The notes: a model not told the origin generated them from the letters alone. A stretch of DNA of 64,000 bases from Aliishimia sp963721175 (GCA_963721175.1 CAVRIG010000007.1:310001-374000); one strand, 5' to 3'. Numbered from the stretch's first letter, positions 49,146 to 59,009 are shown. Numbers and translations: made by a program.

Positions 49146-49977
49146 TTATTTCACGGCGCCGAAGGTCAGGCCGCGGACGAGTTGTTTCTGGCTGAACCAG
49201 CCCAGGATCAGGATCGGCGCGATGGCCATGGTCGAGGCCGCGCTGAGCTTGGCGTAGAACAGGCCTTCGGGGCTGGAATAGCTGGCGATGAAGGCGGTCA
49301 GCGGCGCCGCCTTGGCCGCCGTCAGGTTGAGCGTCCAGAACGCCTCGTTCCAGGCGAGGATGAAGTTCAGCAGCATGGTCGAGGCGATGCCCGGCATCGC
49401 CATCGGCGTCAGCACGTAGATGATCTCGTTGCGCAGCGATCGCGCCGTCCATCCGCGCCGCTTCGAGGATCTCGCCGGGGATTTCGCGGAAGTAGGTGTA
49501 GAGCATCCAGACGATGATCGGCAGGTTGATCAGCATCAGCACGATCACCAGGCCGACCGCGGGTGTCCAGCAGCCCCAGCTGATGAAGATCAGGTAGATC
49601 GGGTAGAGCACGCCGACCGCCGGCAGCATCTTGGTCGAGAGCATCCACAGCAGGATGTCCTTGGTCCGCTGGCCGGCACGAAGGCCATGGACCAGGCGGC
49701 CGGCACGGCGATGATGATGCCGAGCAGGGTCGAGCCGCCGGCGAGGATGACCGAGTTCCACAGGAAGCGCATGTAGTCCGAGCGTTCCTGCACGACGCCG
49801 TAGTTTTCCAGCGTCCAGTCGAAGAACAGGAACAGCGGCGGATCGGCGATCGCCTGCGCCTCGGTCTTGAAGCTGGTCAGGATCGTCCAGAGGATCGGGA
49901 AGAAGATCAGGAGGCCGATCGCCCAGGCGAGGATCGTGTTGATGCGTCTTGCGTTGCGTGGTGACGGCGCGTGCCAT
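49146..49977 (-). CDS. smoG: Polyol ABC transporter permease SmoG type, insertions
   Basis: About 276 aa repaired, MalG-like inner-membrane protein. Readable segments: PLFLFFDWTLENYG-type text upstream in shifted frames, MQERSDYMRFLWNSVILAGGSTLLG, the EAA loop IPGEILEAARMDGA, MPGIASTMLLNFILAWNEAFWTLNLT and the end SQKQLVRGLTFGAVK. Start ATG 49977, 11 bases after smoF. Frames change at about 49445 and 49680 and near the start. Confidence 0.83.
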
Positions 49978-49988
49978 GTCTGTCTCCC

Positions 49989-50859
49989 TCACGCGTCCAG
50001 GTTCTTGCCGACGATGCGCATCAGGAAGATGGCAACGATGTTGGCGAGGATGATGGCGTAGACGCCGCCGGCCGAGCCGAGGCCGACATTCTGGCTTTCC
50101 AGCACGCGCTGGAAGATCAGGTAGGTCAGCGTCCGGGTGCCGAAGGAGCCCTGGGTGGTGACGAAGATCTCCGCGAAGATCGACAGCAGGAAGATCGTCT
50201 GGATCAGGATCACGACGGTGATCGCCCGGCTCAGGTGCGGCAGGATGATGTAGCCAGAAGCGCTTGAGCGGCGGCGCGCCGTCCATTTCGGCGGCTTCGA
50301 GCTGTTCGCTGTCGAGCGACTGGATCGCGGTCAGCAGGATCAGCGTGGCAAAGGGCAGCCATTGCCAGCTGACGATCAGGATGATCGAGAAGCAGCGACG
50401 CCTCGGACAGCCAGTCGATCGGCTCGGCCCCGAAGAACTTCCAGAGATGCGCGAACAGGCCGTTCACCGGATCCATGAACATGTTCTTCCAGACCAGCGC
50501 CGAGACGGTCGGCATGACGAAGAAGGGCGCGATGACGAGGATGCGCACGATGCCCTGGCCCCACATCGGCTGGTCGAGCAGCATGGCCAGCAGACACGCC
50601 GAGCACGATGGTGATGACCAGAACGCCGCCGACGATGACGAGCGTGGCCTGGACCGAGGGCCAGAAGGCGCTGGAGGTGACGAAGCGGGCGTAGTTGTCG
50701 AAGCCGGCCCAGCCGAGGTCGCCGCCGCGCAGCGGCAGGTATTGCCTGAACGAGAACCAGAGCGTCATGATGAGCGGGACCAGCATCCAGCCCAGAAGCA
50801 GGAACACGGCGGGCGCCATCATCAGGCGGGCGGCGGAGCGGGAATGCCTTGGTCGCCAT
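49989..50859 (-). CDS. smoF: Polyol ABC transporter permease SmoF type, insertions
   Basis: About 289 aa repaired, MalF-like. Starts MATKAF; readable text in alternating frames: LMMAPAVFLLLGWMLVPLIMTLWFSF, YLPLRGGDLGWAGFDNYARFV, FVMPTVSALVWKNMFMDPVNG, an EAA-type loop around 50290 and the end LMRIVGKNLDA. Breaks at about 50258, 50390, 50590 and 50840. A 115-base spacer with a strong hairpin separates it from the binding-protein gene upstream. Confidence 0.82.
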
Positions 50860-50934
50860 GGTGTCGTCTCCTCTGTACCGGCCGACGCAGATCTGACCGG
50901 TTGCAGACCTGACCGCGTGTCGGAAGGGAAAAGT

Positions 50935-50963
50935 CCGGGGGGCGCGCGAACGCCGCCCCCCGG
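50935..50963 (-). other. Intercistronic hairpin between smoE and smoF
   Basis: CCGGGGGGCG (50935-50944) and CGCCCCCCGG (50954-50963) form a perfect 10-base stem with a 9-base loop, 11 bases after the smoE stop. No T-run in the direction of transcription. Same position as the hairpin in the other ABC operon of this window; likely raises binding-protein mRNA relative to the permease message. Confidence 0.7.
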
Positions 50964-50974
50964 GCAGGGAGGAC

Positions 50975-52281
50975 TCAGTAGCCTGCGGCTTCCATCTCGT
51001 CGGCGATCAGCGCCTGCGCCTTTCAAGCGCTTCTTCGGCGCGTCTGCTGACCGGCGACCATCGGCCGAGAATTCCTGTCCCGCGGCGGTGCCGATGCCGG
51101 CCAATTCCGGGATCGCGGCGAACTGGACGCCGACATAGGGCACGGGATCGACGGTCGGGTTGTCGGGATCGGCCGCATTGATCGAGTCGCAGCGTCATCT
51201 TGGCGAACGGCACCGCGGCGTAGTTCTGCGTTCTCGTAGAGCGAGGTGCGGCTGCCCGGAGGAACGTTGGCCCAGCCTTCGTTCTCGGCGACCAGCTCGA
51301 TGTAGTCCTTGGACGTGGCCCAATCGATGAACTGCCTTCGCGGCCTCCTCTTTCTGGGTGCCGGCCGGGATCGCCAGCGCCCAGGCCCAGAGCCAGTTGG
51401 CGCGTTTGCCGAGCCTCCTTGTTGGGCGCGAGGGCAAAGCCGACGCTGTCGGCAACGGTCGGAATCCTGCGGGTTCGTCACGAAGGATGCGGCGACGGTC
51501 GCGTCGATCCACATGCCGCACTTGCCCTGCTGGAACAGCGACAGGTTCTCGTTGAAGCCGTTGGTCGATGCGCCCGGAGGACCGTAGGTTGTCATCAGGT
51601 CGTTGTAGAAGGTCAGCGCTTCCTTCCACTCCTCGCGTGTCGAACTGCGGCTTCCAGTCCTCGTCGAACCAGCGTGCGCCGAAGGAGTTCGCCACCGCGG
51701 TGATGAACGCCATGTTCTCGCCCCAGCCAGCCTTGCCGCGCAGGCAGATGCCGTAGATTTCGTTGTTCGGGATTGGTCATCGCCTCTGCGGCCTGCTTGA
51801 TGAAGGCCCAGGTCGGCGCGTCCGGCATCTCCAGCCCCGCCTCTTCCATCAGGTCCGTGCGGTACATGATCATCGAGCTTTCGCCATAGAAGGGCGCGGC
51901 ATAGAGCGTGCCGTCATAGGACAGGCCCTGGCGCATGGCGGGAAGGATGTCATCGGCGTCGTAGCTCTCGGGCAGGTCGTCGAGCGCAACAAGCCAGCCG
52001 TTGGCGCCCCAGATCGGCGTTTCGTACATGCCGATCGTCATGATATCGAACTGGCCGCCATTGGTGGCGATGTCCTGGGTCACGCGCTGGCGCAGGACGT
52101 TCTCCTCCAGCGTGACCCACTCGACCTCGTGGCCGGTCTTTTCGGTGAAATCATCCGTCAGACCCTGCATGCGGATCATGTCGCCGTTGTTCACGGTCGC
52201 GACGGTGATTTTCTCAGCTTGCGCTGCGCCCGACATCAAAGCAAACGCCGACGCCGCACAAAGTGCGTTCTTGAGATACAT
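50975..52281 (-). CDS. smoE: Periplasmic polyol-binding protein SmoE type, insertions in the second half
   Basis: About 433 aa repaired. Signal peptide MYLKNALCAASAFALMSGAAQA, then KITVATVNNGDMIRMQGLTDDF, EENVLRQRVTQDIATNGGQ and FDIMTIGMYETPIWGANGWL, characteristic of the sorbitol/mannitol-binding SmoE family. Clean to about 51775, then frames alternate; GENMAFITAVANSFGARWFDEDWKPQF, GFNENLSLFQQGKCGMWIDATVAASFV and the end ADEMEAAGY are readable. GGAGG precedes ATG 52281. First structural gene of the operon. Confidence 0.85.
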
Positions 52282-52352
52282 CCTTGTCCTCCCTAAAGCT
52301 TGGATGTGGCACACTTATGTTAGATTTCTTGAATGCGTGCCGTCAACAAAAA

Positions 52353-52362
52353 TATTAACGCG
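52353..52362. promoter_or_regulatory. Candidate LacI-type operator element TATTAACGCG (upstream of smoE)
   Basis: The decamer TATTAACGCG in the 91-base gap before smoE occurs again at 53487-53496 in front of the LacI gene. Shared sequence at both control regions of a regulator and its likely target suggests part of an operator; neither copy is a clear palindrome. Confidence 0.4.
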
Positions 52363-52372
52363 CGCAAAATTC

Positions 52373-53399
52373 CTAAGCGGAATCCCGCATCACCAGCCGG
52401 CCCTCGAAAAGGCAAATTTCCCGTTCTACTTCAGCGCCTTCAATCGCCCTGAAGAGGATTTCGGCGGCGGTCCTGGAGATCGAAGTCGTAGTCCTGTGCA
52501 ATGGTCGTAAGGGGCGGACACGTATAGCGCGAGAAGGGGTGATCGTCCTGCCCGGCCACCCGAATCGTGCACTCGGGCTCCCGGCCCACACGGATGCGCT
52601 GCTCGAAACAGGCTGTGAGAAAACCGATGGCCAGACGGTCGTTGCTGCAGAGGACGGTGTTGGTGGCGAAGGCGTTCTCTCGCAGGGCCCGGGTACCTTC
52701 GCGCCGACCGATCTCCTCGAAGTCCCACCCCTTGCCCTCGGCCTTGAAGATGCCCGGCTCGTGGCCCAAAGCCTCCATCGCATCGATGTAGCCTTGGCGA
52801 CGGCGATTGGCGTTGGGATTCGAGGGCGTCCGCATCTCGAAAAAGCACGGCGGCTCCCCGGTGCGGCACAAATAGTCGACGATCAGCCGCGCGAACTGCG
52901 GGTTGTCGGACCCCGCGAAGGCCAATCCGAGATCCGGCAGGCTGCTGTCGAAGAGCACCGTGGGCACATCGACGCAGAACTTCTCGATCGCCCCGCGATC
53001 CGACGTCCGTCCGAGCGGCGCCAGCAGGACGCCGGCAGGCTTCAGCGACCGCAAGCTGTCGAGAATGTCGATCTCGAGCGTCGGCTCTCCGTGCGCGCTG
53101 AAGAGGAACGGCCGGTAGCCCGCGTCGATGCAGCGCTGTTCCAACGTCCGCGCGATCTCGGCAAAGAAGGGGTCCGCAAGGTATGGCACCACGATACCCA
53201 CATTCTTCGTCAGCTTCCGGTTCTGGTTCATCGCGAAGATGTTGGGCCGATAGTCGTATCTCTCCAACGCCTCCTCGATGCGGGCGCGGGTGGCTGGCCG
53301 AACGCTGTCGGGGTCGTGGAAATACTTGGAGACGGTCGGCCGGGACAAACCGCTGACCGCCGCGAACTCCTCCATGTTACGAATTTTTTTCTCTTCCAT
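52373..53399 (-). CDS. LacI-family regulator of the polyol operon, one insertion
   Basis: About 341 aa repaired. N-terminal helix-turn-helix NMEEFAAVSGLSRPTVSKYFHDPDSV (residues about 8-33), then a periplasmic-binding-protein-type sensor: KNVGIVVPYLADPFFAEIARTLE, GVLLAPLGRTS, NTVLCSNDRLAIGFL and RVAGQDDHPFSRY. The frame breaks at about 52481; removing one base gives AQDYDFISRTAAEILFRAIEG and the true end LFEGRLVMRDSA. It stands immediately upstream of smoE on the same strand, so it likely senses a polyol and represses the operon. Confidence 0.87.
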
Positions 53400-53730
53400 T
53401 GTCTTCCGAAGGCGCGTCTTTGCCGGATGCAGTTTTACTTCACTTAACGTTTCTTATCGCGCGGAAAAAATCAATCCTTGCGGGCTTATTAACGCGACAA
53501 GCATCAAGGGCCGTTCTGGCTCGTGCCGGTGCGAGACAATTTCGGGGGATCATTTTCGACGCACTGGGGGTCGCCCGGATGCGGCGGAGGAACCTGAAGA
53601 CGCGCCGCGCATTGAACCCCCTGTTTGAAACCGATGCACCGGATTTCGCTGGTCCGAATTGCTTGGCGTGCCCTACGCTCCGGGAACGCGCGCGCTAATT
53701 GGCCTGACAAACCCGACACTGGAGAGCTGA
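53400..53730. other. 331-base intergenic region, lacI promoter side
   Basis: Contains TATTAACGCG at 53487-53496 (second copy of the candidate operator element) in an A/T-richer stretch at 53440-53500 that suits the leftward lacI promoter. The right half is GC-rich with no recognisable gene; GGAGAG before 53731 serves the DUF2177 gene. Confidence 0.45.
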
Positions 53731-54123
53731 ATGATCCTCTATGTAATAACCGCCGTCATCTTCCTCGCACTCGATGCGATCATGTTGTCTTTGGTCATGA
53801 AGCCGCTCTTCACCCGTCACTTGGGCGATACGATGCGGGAGAGCCCCTTCCTGGCGCCTGCGGGGCTCTTCTATCTTGCCTACGTGGCCGGGCTGGTATT
53901 TCTCGTGTCGATGCCTGCGCTGCGCGATGCTGCACCCGGGCGTGCATTGCTGCATGGCGCGGTGATCGGAGCGATGGCCTACGGCACCTACGAGTTCACG
54001 TCGATGGCGATCATGAAGCAGTGGTCGTGGTCGATGGTGGCAACGGACACGATCTGGGGCACGGCGCTGACCGGGTTTTCCGCCTGGGCCGGCGTCTTCC
54101 TGGTGCTGCGTTTTCAGGGCTGA
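53731..54123 (+). CDS. DUF2177-family membrane protein
   Basis: 130 aa, four hydrophobic spans: MILYVITAVIFLALDAIMLSLVM, FYLAYVAGLVFLVSMPALRD, LLHGAVIGAMAYGTYEFTSMAIM and WGTALTGFSAWAGVFLVLRF. The family pattern (W/D in span 1, YGTYEFTS in span 3) is clear. Function unknown. GGAGAG 5 bases before the ATG. Converges with hisA. Confidence 0.85.
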   Translation: MILYVITAVIFLALDAIMLSLVMKPLFTRHLGDTMRESPFLAPAGLFYLAYVAGLVFLVSMPALRDAAPGRALLHGAVIGAMAYGTYEFTSMAIMKQWSWSMVATDTIWGTALTGFSAWAGVFLVLRFQG

Positions 54124-54145
54124 GGCCGTGGTACCACCCGGCCGA

Positions 54146-54865
54146 TCATCGGGCGAGAGCGGCCAGGGCCTGGCGCAGGTCGATGGCGCCATCGTAGAGC
54201 GCGCGTCCTGAAATCGCGCCCGAGATCACGCCCGTCGCCTTCAGCGCCTTGAGGTCGGCGAGCGACGCCACGCCTCCGGACGCGATGACCGGGATCGAAA
54301 CCGCGCGGGCCAACGCTTCGGTGGCGTCCACGTTCGGTCCGCCCATCGCGCCGTCGCGATTGATGTCGGTGTAGATGATCGCCGCCACGCCCGCGTCCTC
54401 GAAGCTGCGGGCGAGGTCCGTGGCATTGACATCGGTCTCTTCGGCCCAGCCCTTCGTGGCGACCCGGCCGCCGCGTGCATCGATCCCCACCGCGACCTGC
54501 CCGGGAAAGGCGCGGGCGGCCTCACGCACCAAGGCCGGATTTTCGACCGCCACGGTGCCGAGGATCACGCGCGAGAGCCCCTTGTCGAGCCAGCGTTCGA
54601 TCGTCGCCATGTCGCGGATGCCGCCGCCGAGTTGTGCCGGAACGCGCGTGGCCTTCAGGATCGCCTCGACGGGCAGGGCGTTGACCGGCTCCCCGGCGAA
54701 TGCCCCATTCAGGTCGACGAGATGCAGCCATTCGCAGCCGGCGTCGACGAACGCCCGCGCCTGCGCGGCGGGGTCGTCGTTGAACACGGTGGAGCGGTCC
54801 ATGTCTCCATGGATCAGCCGCACCGCCTTGCCATCCTTCAGGTCGATCGCGGGGTAGAGGATCAA
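54146..54865 (-). CDS. hisA: Phosphoribosylformimino-5-aminoimidazole carboxamide ribotide isomerase
   Basis: 239 aa TIM barrel of histidine biosynthesis. N-terminal catalytic Asp in MILYPAIDLKDGKAVRL, AQLGGGIRDMATIERWLDKG with the phosphate loop, second catalytic Asp in IIYTDINRDGAMGGPN, and VIASGGVASLADLKAL near the end. Same strand as hisH and hisB, but a plus-strand DUF2147 gene lies between hisH and hisA; hisF is not in the window. Confidence 0.97.
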   Translation of the reverse strand: MILYPAIDLKDGKAVRLIHGDMDRSTVFNDDPAAQARAFVDAGCEWLHLVDLNGAFAGEPVNALPVEAILKATRVPAQLGGGIRDMATIERWLDKGLSRVILGTVAVENPALVREAARAFPGQVAVGIDARGGRVATKGWAEETDVNATDLARSFEDAGVAAIIYTDINRDGAMGGPNVDATEALARAVSIPVIASGGVASLADLKALKATGVISGAISGRALYDGAIDLRQALAALAR

Positions 54866-55122
54866 ATCCGGTCTCCTCGGTCTGGTGGCGGCGCTGTGGC
54901 ACGTGATGGCGCGGGATGCAACGGGACGGTCTGTCGAGTTTGCGCACGTGGCATTGGCCTTGGGCCCTTTTGGCCTTGTCGCGAAGGATTGATAGATGCG
55001 AGCGTACCGTCAGCCGCACGCCGGTTTCACGGAGCCAACGGGTCGTGTTATCACTAAATCCTATCAGCGTTGCGGCAGCCAAACTGCTGGCAGCGCAGGC
55101 ACGCCCAAAGGGAGTTTTTTCG

Positions 55123-55515
55123 GTGTTCAAATGGATCAGCCTCGTTGCGTTCGGTGTTCTTGCGGGCCTGACGCAACCCGCGTTCGCCAACGGTTTGCAG
55201 GGCACATGGCTTACGGAAGCCGATGGCAAGGGACAGGTTGCACTTGTGACGGCAGAGCCTTGCGGGGCCGCGTTCTGCGGGACGATCACGCAGGTCATCG
55301 ACGCCAACGGAAACAGGATCGAACACAAAAACGTTGGGCGGAGGATCTTCTGGGACATGAAGCAGGTGTCGCCCGGCGTCTACAAGGGGCGTGCGTACGT
55401 GCCGGCCTTCGGGGCCGAATACAACGCGGAGGTGACGCTAAGCGGGAACAGCATGAAAGTCGGCGGTTGCCTCGGGCCGATCTGCAAGAGTCAGACCTGG
55501 ACCCGTACGAAATAG
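55123..55515 (+). CDS. Exported DUF2147-family protein
   Basis: 130 aa. GTG start at 55123 with AAAGGGAG about 8 bases upstream. Signal peptide MFKWISLVAFGVLAGLTQPAFA, then the family core: LQGTWLTEADGKGQVALVTAEPC, GAAFCGTITQVID, IFWDMKQVSPGVYKGRAYVP and the end KVGGCLGPICKSQTWTR with conserved cysteines. A periplasmic lipocalin-like fold is expected; function unknown. It sits on the opposite strand inside the his gene string. Confidence 0.85.
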   Translation: MFKWISLVAFGVLAGLTQPAFANGLQGTWLTEADGKGQVALVTAEPCGAAFCGTITQVIDANGNRIEHKNVGRRIFWDMKQVSPGVYKGRAYVPAFGAEYNAEVTLSGNSMKVGGCLGPICKSQTWTRTK

Positions 55516-56146
55516 TCAGGGCCGCCAGGACAGGAAGTTGGCAATCAGGCGGAGGCCCGTCTGCTGGCTTTTCTCCGGGTGAAACTGGGTTCCGATCCGG
55601 TTACCCTCGGCCACGATCGCCGTGACCGGCCTGCCATAATCGACATGGGCGACACGCTGAGACGGGTCGGCCATCTCCATCTGGTAGGAATGCACGAAAT
55701 ACGCGTGATCGCCGGTGGAAATGCCGTCCAGAACCGGGTGCGGCCGGTCGACCACCAGGTCGTTCCAGCCCATGTGCGGGATCTTGAGGCCGGGCGCCAA
55801 GATCCGCCTCACGTCCCCTTCGATCCAGCCAAGCCCCTGAACGTCCTCGTATTCATGGCCCATCCGCGCCATGAGCTGCATGCCCACGCAGATGCCGAGG
55901 AAGGGCCGCGCGCGACGCTCCACCGCCTCGGTCAGGGCCTCGAACACGCCGGAGGCGCGGAGGGCCGCCATGCAGGCCGGAAAGGCGCCGTCGCCAGGCA
56001 GCACAATGTCGGTCGGCGCGGGCCACGTCCTCGGCCCTGTCGCTCACCAGCACGTCGCCGGCGTCCACCTCGCGCGCCATGCGCTCGAATGCCTTCTGCG
56101 CGGAATGCAGGTTGCCGCTTTCGTAATCGATCAGAACGGTCAGCAC
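55516..56146 (-). CDS. hisH: Imidazole glycerol phosphate synthase glutaminase subunit, one insertion
   Basis: About 209 aa repaired. N-terminus MLTVLIDYESGNLHSAQKAFERM; catalytic Cys in FLGICVGMQLMARMG; His/Glu of the triad in QFHPEKSQQTGLRLIANFL. Supplies ammonia to HisF. The frame breaks at about 56014, where removing one base joins AEDVARA to TDIVLPGDGAFPACMAAL. Three bases after hisB, so one operon. Confidence 0.94.
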
Positions 56147-56149
56147 GGG

Positions 56150-56737
56150 TCAGAGTGCGCCTTTGGTCGAAGGCACGTCATCGGCCTTGCGCGGGTCGGT
56201 CTCCACCGCGTCGCGCAAGGCACGGGCCACGGATTTGAACGCGGCCTCCGTGACGTGGTGGCTGTTGAGCCCGTGCAGCATGTCCACGTGCAGCGTGATT
56301 CCGCCATGAGTGCTGAACGCCTGGAAGAATTCGCGCACCAGTTCGGTGTCGAAGCTGCCGATCGTCTCGGTCGGAAGGTTCACGTTCCACACCAGGTACG
56401 GCCGTCCCGAAAGATCCAGCGCGCAACGCACCAGCGCGTCATCCATCGGCAGAAGACACGCGCCATATCGGCGGATGCCGCGTTTGTCGCCAAGCGCCTT
56501 TTTCAGCGCCTGACCGATGGCGATACCCGTGTCTTCGACGGTGTGATGGTCGTCGACATGCAGGTCGCCCTTGGCCCTCACCGTCATGTCGATCAGGGAA
56601 TGACGCGCCAACTGGTCCAGCATATGGTCGAAGAATCCCACGCCAGTCGCCATGTCGTAGCGGCCGGTCCCGTCGAGATCGAGCTCGACGGAAATCTCCG
56701 TCTCGGCGGTCTTGCGTTCAATCGTGGCGGTCCGCAT
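56150..56737 (-). CDS. hisB: Imidazoleglycerol-phosphate dehydratase
   Basis: 195 aa, the stand-alone dehydratase (no fused phosphatase). Metal-binding segments GFFDHMLDQLARHS near residue 34, VDDHHTVEDTGIAIGQAL near 62, and the second half FFQAFSTHGGITLHVDMLHGLNSHHVTEAAFKS. First his gene in this string, directly followed by hisH. Confidence 0.97.
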   Translation of the reverse strand: MRTATIERKTAETEISVELDLDGTGRYDMATGVGFFDHMLDQLARHSLIDMTVRAKGDLHVDDHHTVEDTGIAIGQALKKALGDKRGIRRYGACLLPMDDALVRCALDLSGRPYLVWNVNLPTETIGSFDTELVREFFQAFSTHGGITLHVDMLHGLNSHHVTEAAFKSVARALRDAVETDPRKADDVPSTKGAL

Positions 56738-56883
56738 CGCGCGTCATCCTTCCGTCGACCGCGCCCTTATAGGGACGGGCCGCCGGCGGGCCAAGTCCCC
56801 GCATTAACCGATTGCCCGCGCCGTTGCCCATGTGCCAGACTCGGCCAAAGCGCGCACGCGATGCGCCAGAGGAGCCTGCGCCC

Positions 56884-57123
56884 ATGACCACCTGCGTCTT
56901 CATCCAGATCCGCTGCAAGCCCGGCACGACCTACAAGGTCGCCGAGGAGATCGCGCTACGGGAGATCCACTCGGAGCTTTATTCGACCTCCGGGGATTTC
57001 GACCTGATGATGAAGGTCTACATTCCCGAGGATGCGGATGTGGGGCATTACATCAACGACCGGCTGCTCGACATTCCGGGGATCGAACGGTCGCTGACCA
57101 CGATGACGTTCAAGGCTTTCTGA
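56884..57123 (+). CDS. Stand-alone Lrp/AsnC ligand-binding (RAM) domain protein
   Basis: 79 aa. MTTCVFIQIRCKPGTTYKVAEEIA, then STSGDFDLMMKVYIPEDADVGHYIND and LDIPGIERSLTTMTFKAF: the alpha/beta RAM domain of Lrp proteins without a DNA-binding part. Such single-domain proteins bind amino acids or pair with full-length Lrp proteins. ATG 56884 is preferred; an upstream ATG at 56812 adds a Pro/Arg-rich stretch without homology. Confidence 0.85.
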   Translation: MTTCVFIQIRCKPGTTYKVAEEIALREIHSELYSTSGDFDLMMKVYIPEDADVGHYINDRLLDIPGIERSLTTMTFKAF

Positions 57124-57139
57124 GCCGGCGCAAGCCCTG

Positions 57140-57908
57140 TCAGGAGGAGGGGAGTTCCGACTGCACCTCGGACCTTCTCGTCCCGCAGAGACACGTCGGT
57201 CCCGAGATGCGCGTCCGCCTCGGCCGTCGTCAGCCACCCGATCGCCTTCGCCACCCACTCCGCAGGGATATGCACGGACGGGTCGAGCTGGCTGACCGGA
57301 TTGATGCCGCTGGCCTTGATCTGCACCTGCATCTCCGTCGCGACCGTGCCCGGCGACAGGCCGATGACACGGACGCCCTGATCGGCGTATTCCTTGTGCG
57401 CCACCTTGGTCAGCGACAGCACGCCCGCCTTGGTCGCGCAGTAATGGCTCCACCCTTCGAGTGCGCCCGTCGCAGCACCCGAAGAGATGTTGACCACCGT
57501 GCCGCCACCCTGGGTCACCATGTGCGGAATGGCGAACCGCAATCCGTAGTACACGCCCTTGAGGTTCACGTCGACGACATGGCCCCATTCGTCCGGATCG
57601 CTGTCCGCCAGATGCGCGATCGGCTCGATCAGTCCGGCGTTGTTGACCAGCAGGTCGATCCGCCCGGTCTCCGCCACCGTGCCGTCGATGAGCCGCTCGA
57701 CCGCGGCAGGGTCAGCCACGTCGCACGCCGTTGCCGTGGCCTTGCCGCCGGAGGACTGGATCTGCTGCGCGATGCTCTCGATCGCACTTTCGCTGCGGGC
57801 GGCAAGCACCACATGTGCCCCAAGACTGGCAAGGTGCGTCGCGGCCGCGGCGCCGATCCCGCGCGAGGCACCGGTGATGACGGCGGTCTTTCCAGTCAGG
57901 TCTGTCAT
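57140..57908 (-). CDS. Short-chain dehydrogenase/reductase, probable insertion near the end
   Basis: About 255 aa. NAD(P) site TAVITGASRGIGAAAATHLAS, LLVNNAGLIEPIAHL near residue 85, catalytic Ser/Tyr/Lys in NISSGAATGALEGWSHYCATKAGVLS. As read the frame runs past its expected end into the convergent Lrp-domain gene, to 57048. Removing one base near 57165 ends it after DEKVRVQSELPSS at 57140, a more natural length. Substrate unknown; 123 bases from the malyl-CoA lyase gene on the same strand. Confidence 0.8.
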
Positions 57909-58031
57909 GTCATGTCTCCCGTGGCTGTCACTGTCGCGCCACTGCTAGCGACGGACCAGCCAAAGATAAATGCTACGATCCGCACGAGCTTCAGACAGAT
58001 CCGGCCTGCGGAGCCGAATAGGGCCAAGCAA

Positions 58032-59009
58032 TCAACTGCCGCTGATCTGCTTCGCCTTCTCGACCAGAACCTCGGCCTGCCGGATCGAGGCATAGTCGAT
58101 CAGCCGTCCGTCCAGCGACACCGCGCCTTTGCCGGCCGCTTCGGCCTCTGCCATCGCCTCGAGGATGCGCTTGGCCTTGGTGATCTCCGCGTCGGAGGGG
58201 CTCATCACCTCGTTGGCAAGTTCGACCTGGCTCGGATGAATCGCCCATTTCCCCTCGCAGCCCAACACGGCGGCACGTTTCGCCGCCGCGCGGTAGCCGT
58301 CCGGGTCCTTGAAATCGCCGAACGGGCCGTCGACCGGGCGCAGCCCGTTGGCGCGGGCCGACACGACCATGCGGGCGAGCGCATAGTGCCACATGTCGCC
58401 CCAATGCGTCTCGCGTCCGCCCGCATCGTCGGGATCGGTCAGCACCGCGTAATCCGGGTTCACGCCGCCGATGATCGTCGTCCGCGCGCGCGTGGAGGCC
58501 GCGTAGTCGGCGACGCCGAAATGAAGCGATTCATTGCGCTTCGACGCGGCCGCGATTTCGGCCACGTTCTGCATCCCCAGCGCGGTCTCGATGATGTGCT
58601 CGAATCCGATGCGTTTCTTGAGGCCCGTGGCGTCTTCGATCTGCGTCACCAGCATGTCGACGGCATAGACATCCGCCGCCGTGCCGACCTTGGGGATCAT
58701 GATCAGGTCGAGCCGCTCGCCGGCCTGTTCCACCACGTCGACCACGTCGCGATACATGTAATGGGTGTCGAGCCCGTTGATCCGAATCGACACCGTCTTG
58801 GTGCCCCAGTCGATCTCGTTGAGCGCCTTGATGATGTTCTTGCGCGCCTGCGCCTTCTCGTCCGGGGCCACTGCGTCCTCGAGGTCCAGGAAGATCACGT
58901 CCACGTCGGATTGCGCTGCCTTTTCAAACATTTGCGGCTGGCTGCCGGGCACCGCCAACTCGCTGCGGTTGAGCCGTGCGGGGGCCTGTTCGATGGTGTG
59001 GAAACTCAT
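58032..59009 (-). CDS. mclA: Malyl-CoA lyase (serine-cycle MclA type)
   Basis: 325 aa CitE-like enzyme that splits L-malyl-CoA into acetyl-CoA and glyoxylate. N-terminus MSFHTIEQAPARLNRSELAVP; VDVIFLDLEDAVAPDEKAQA near residue 37; SIRINGLDTHYMYRDVVDVV near 75; LIMIPKVGTAADVYAVD; HFGVADYAASTRARTTIIGG; RPVDGPFGDFKDPDGY; GCEGKWAIHPSQVELANEV. The wording, notably the ADYAASTRAR segment, is closer to the MclA of serine-cycle methylotrophs as I remember it than to Rhodobacter Mcl1. The start at 59009 follows AAGGA. Faces away from the mtkAB operon, with the response regulator between. Confidence 0.93.
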   Translation of the reverse strand: MSFHTIEQAPARLNRSELAVPGSQPQMFEKAAQSDVDVIFLDLEDAVAPDEKAQARKNIIKALNEIDWGTKTVSIRINGLDTHYMYRDVVDVVEQAGERLDLIMIPKVGTAADVYAVDMLVTQIEDATGLKKRIGFEHIIETALGMQNVAEIAAASKRNESLHFGVADYAASTRARTTIIGGVNPDYAVLTDPDDAGGRETHWGDMWHYALARMVVSARANGLRPVDGPFGDFKDPDGYRAAAKRAAVLGCEGKWAIHPSQVELANEVMSPSDAEITKAKRILEAMAEAEAAGKGAVSLDGRLIDYASIRQAEVLVEKAKQISGS

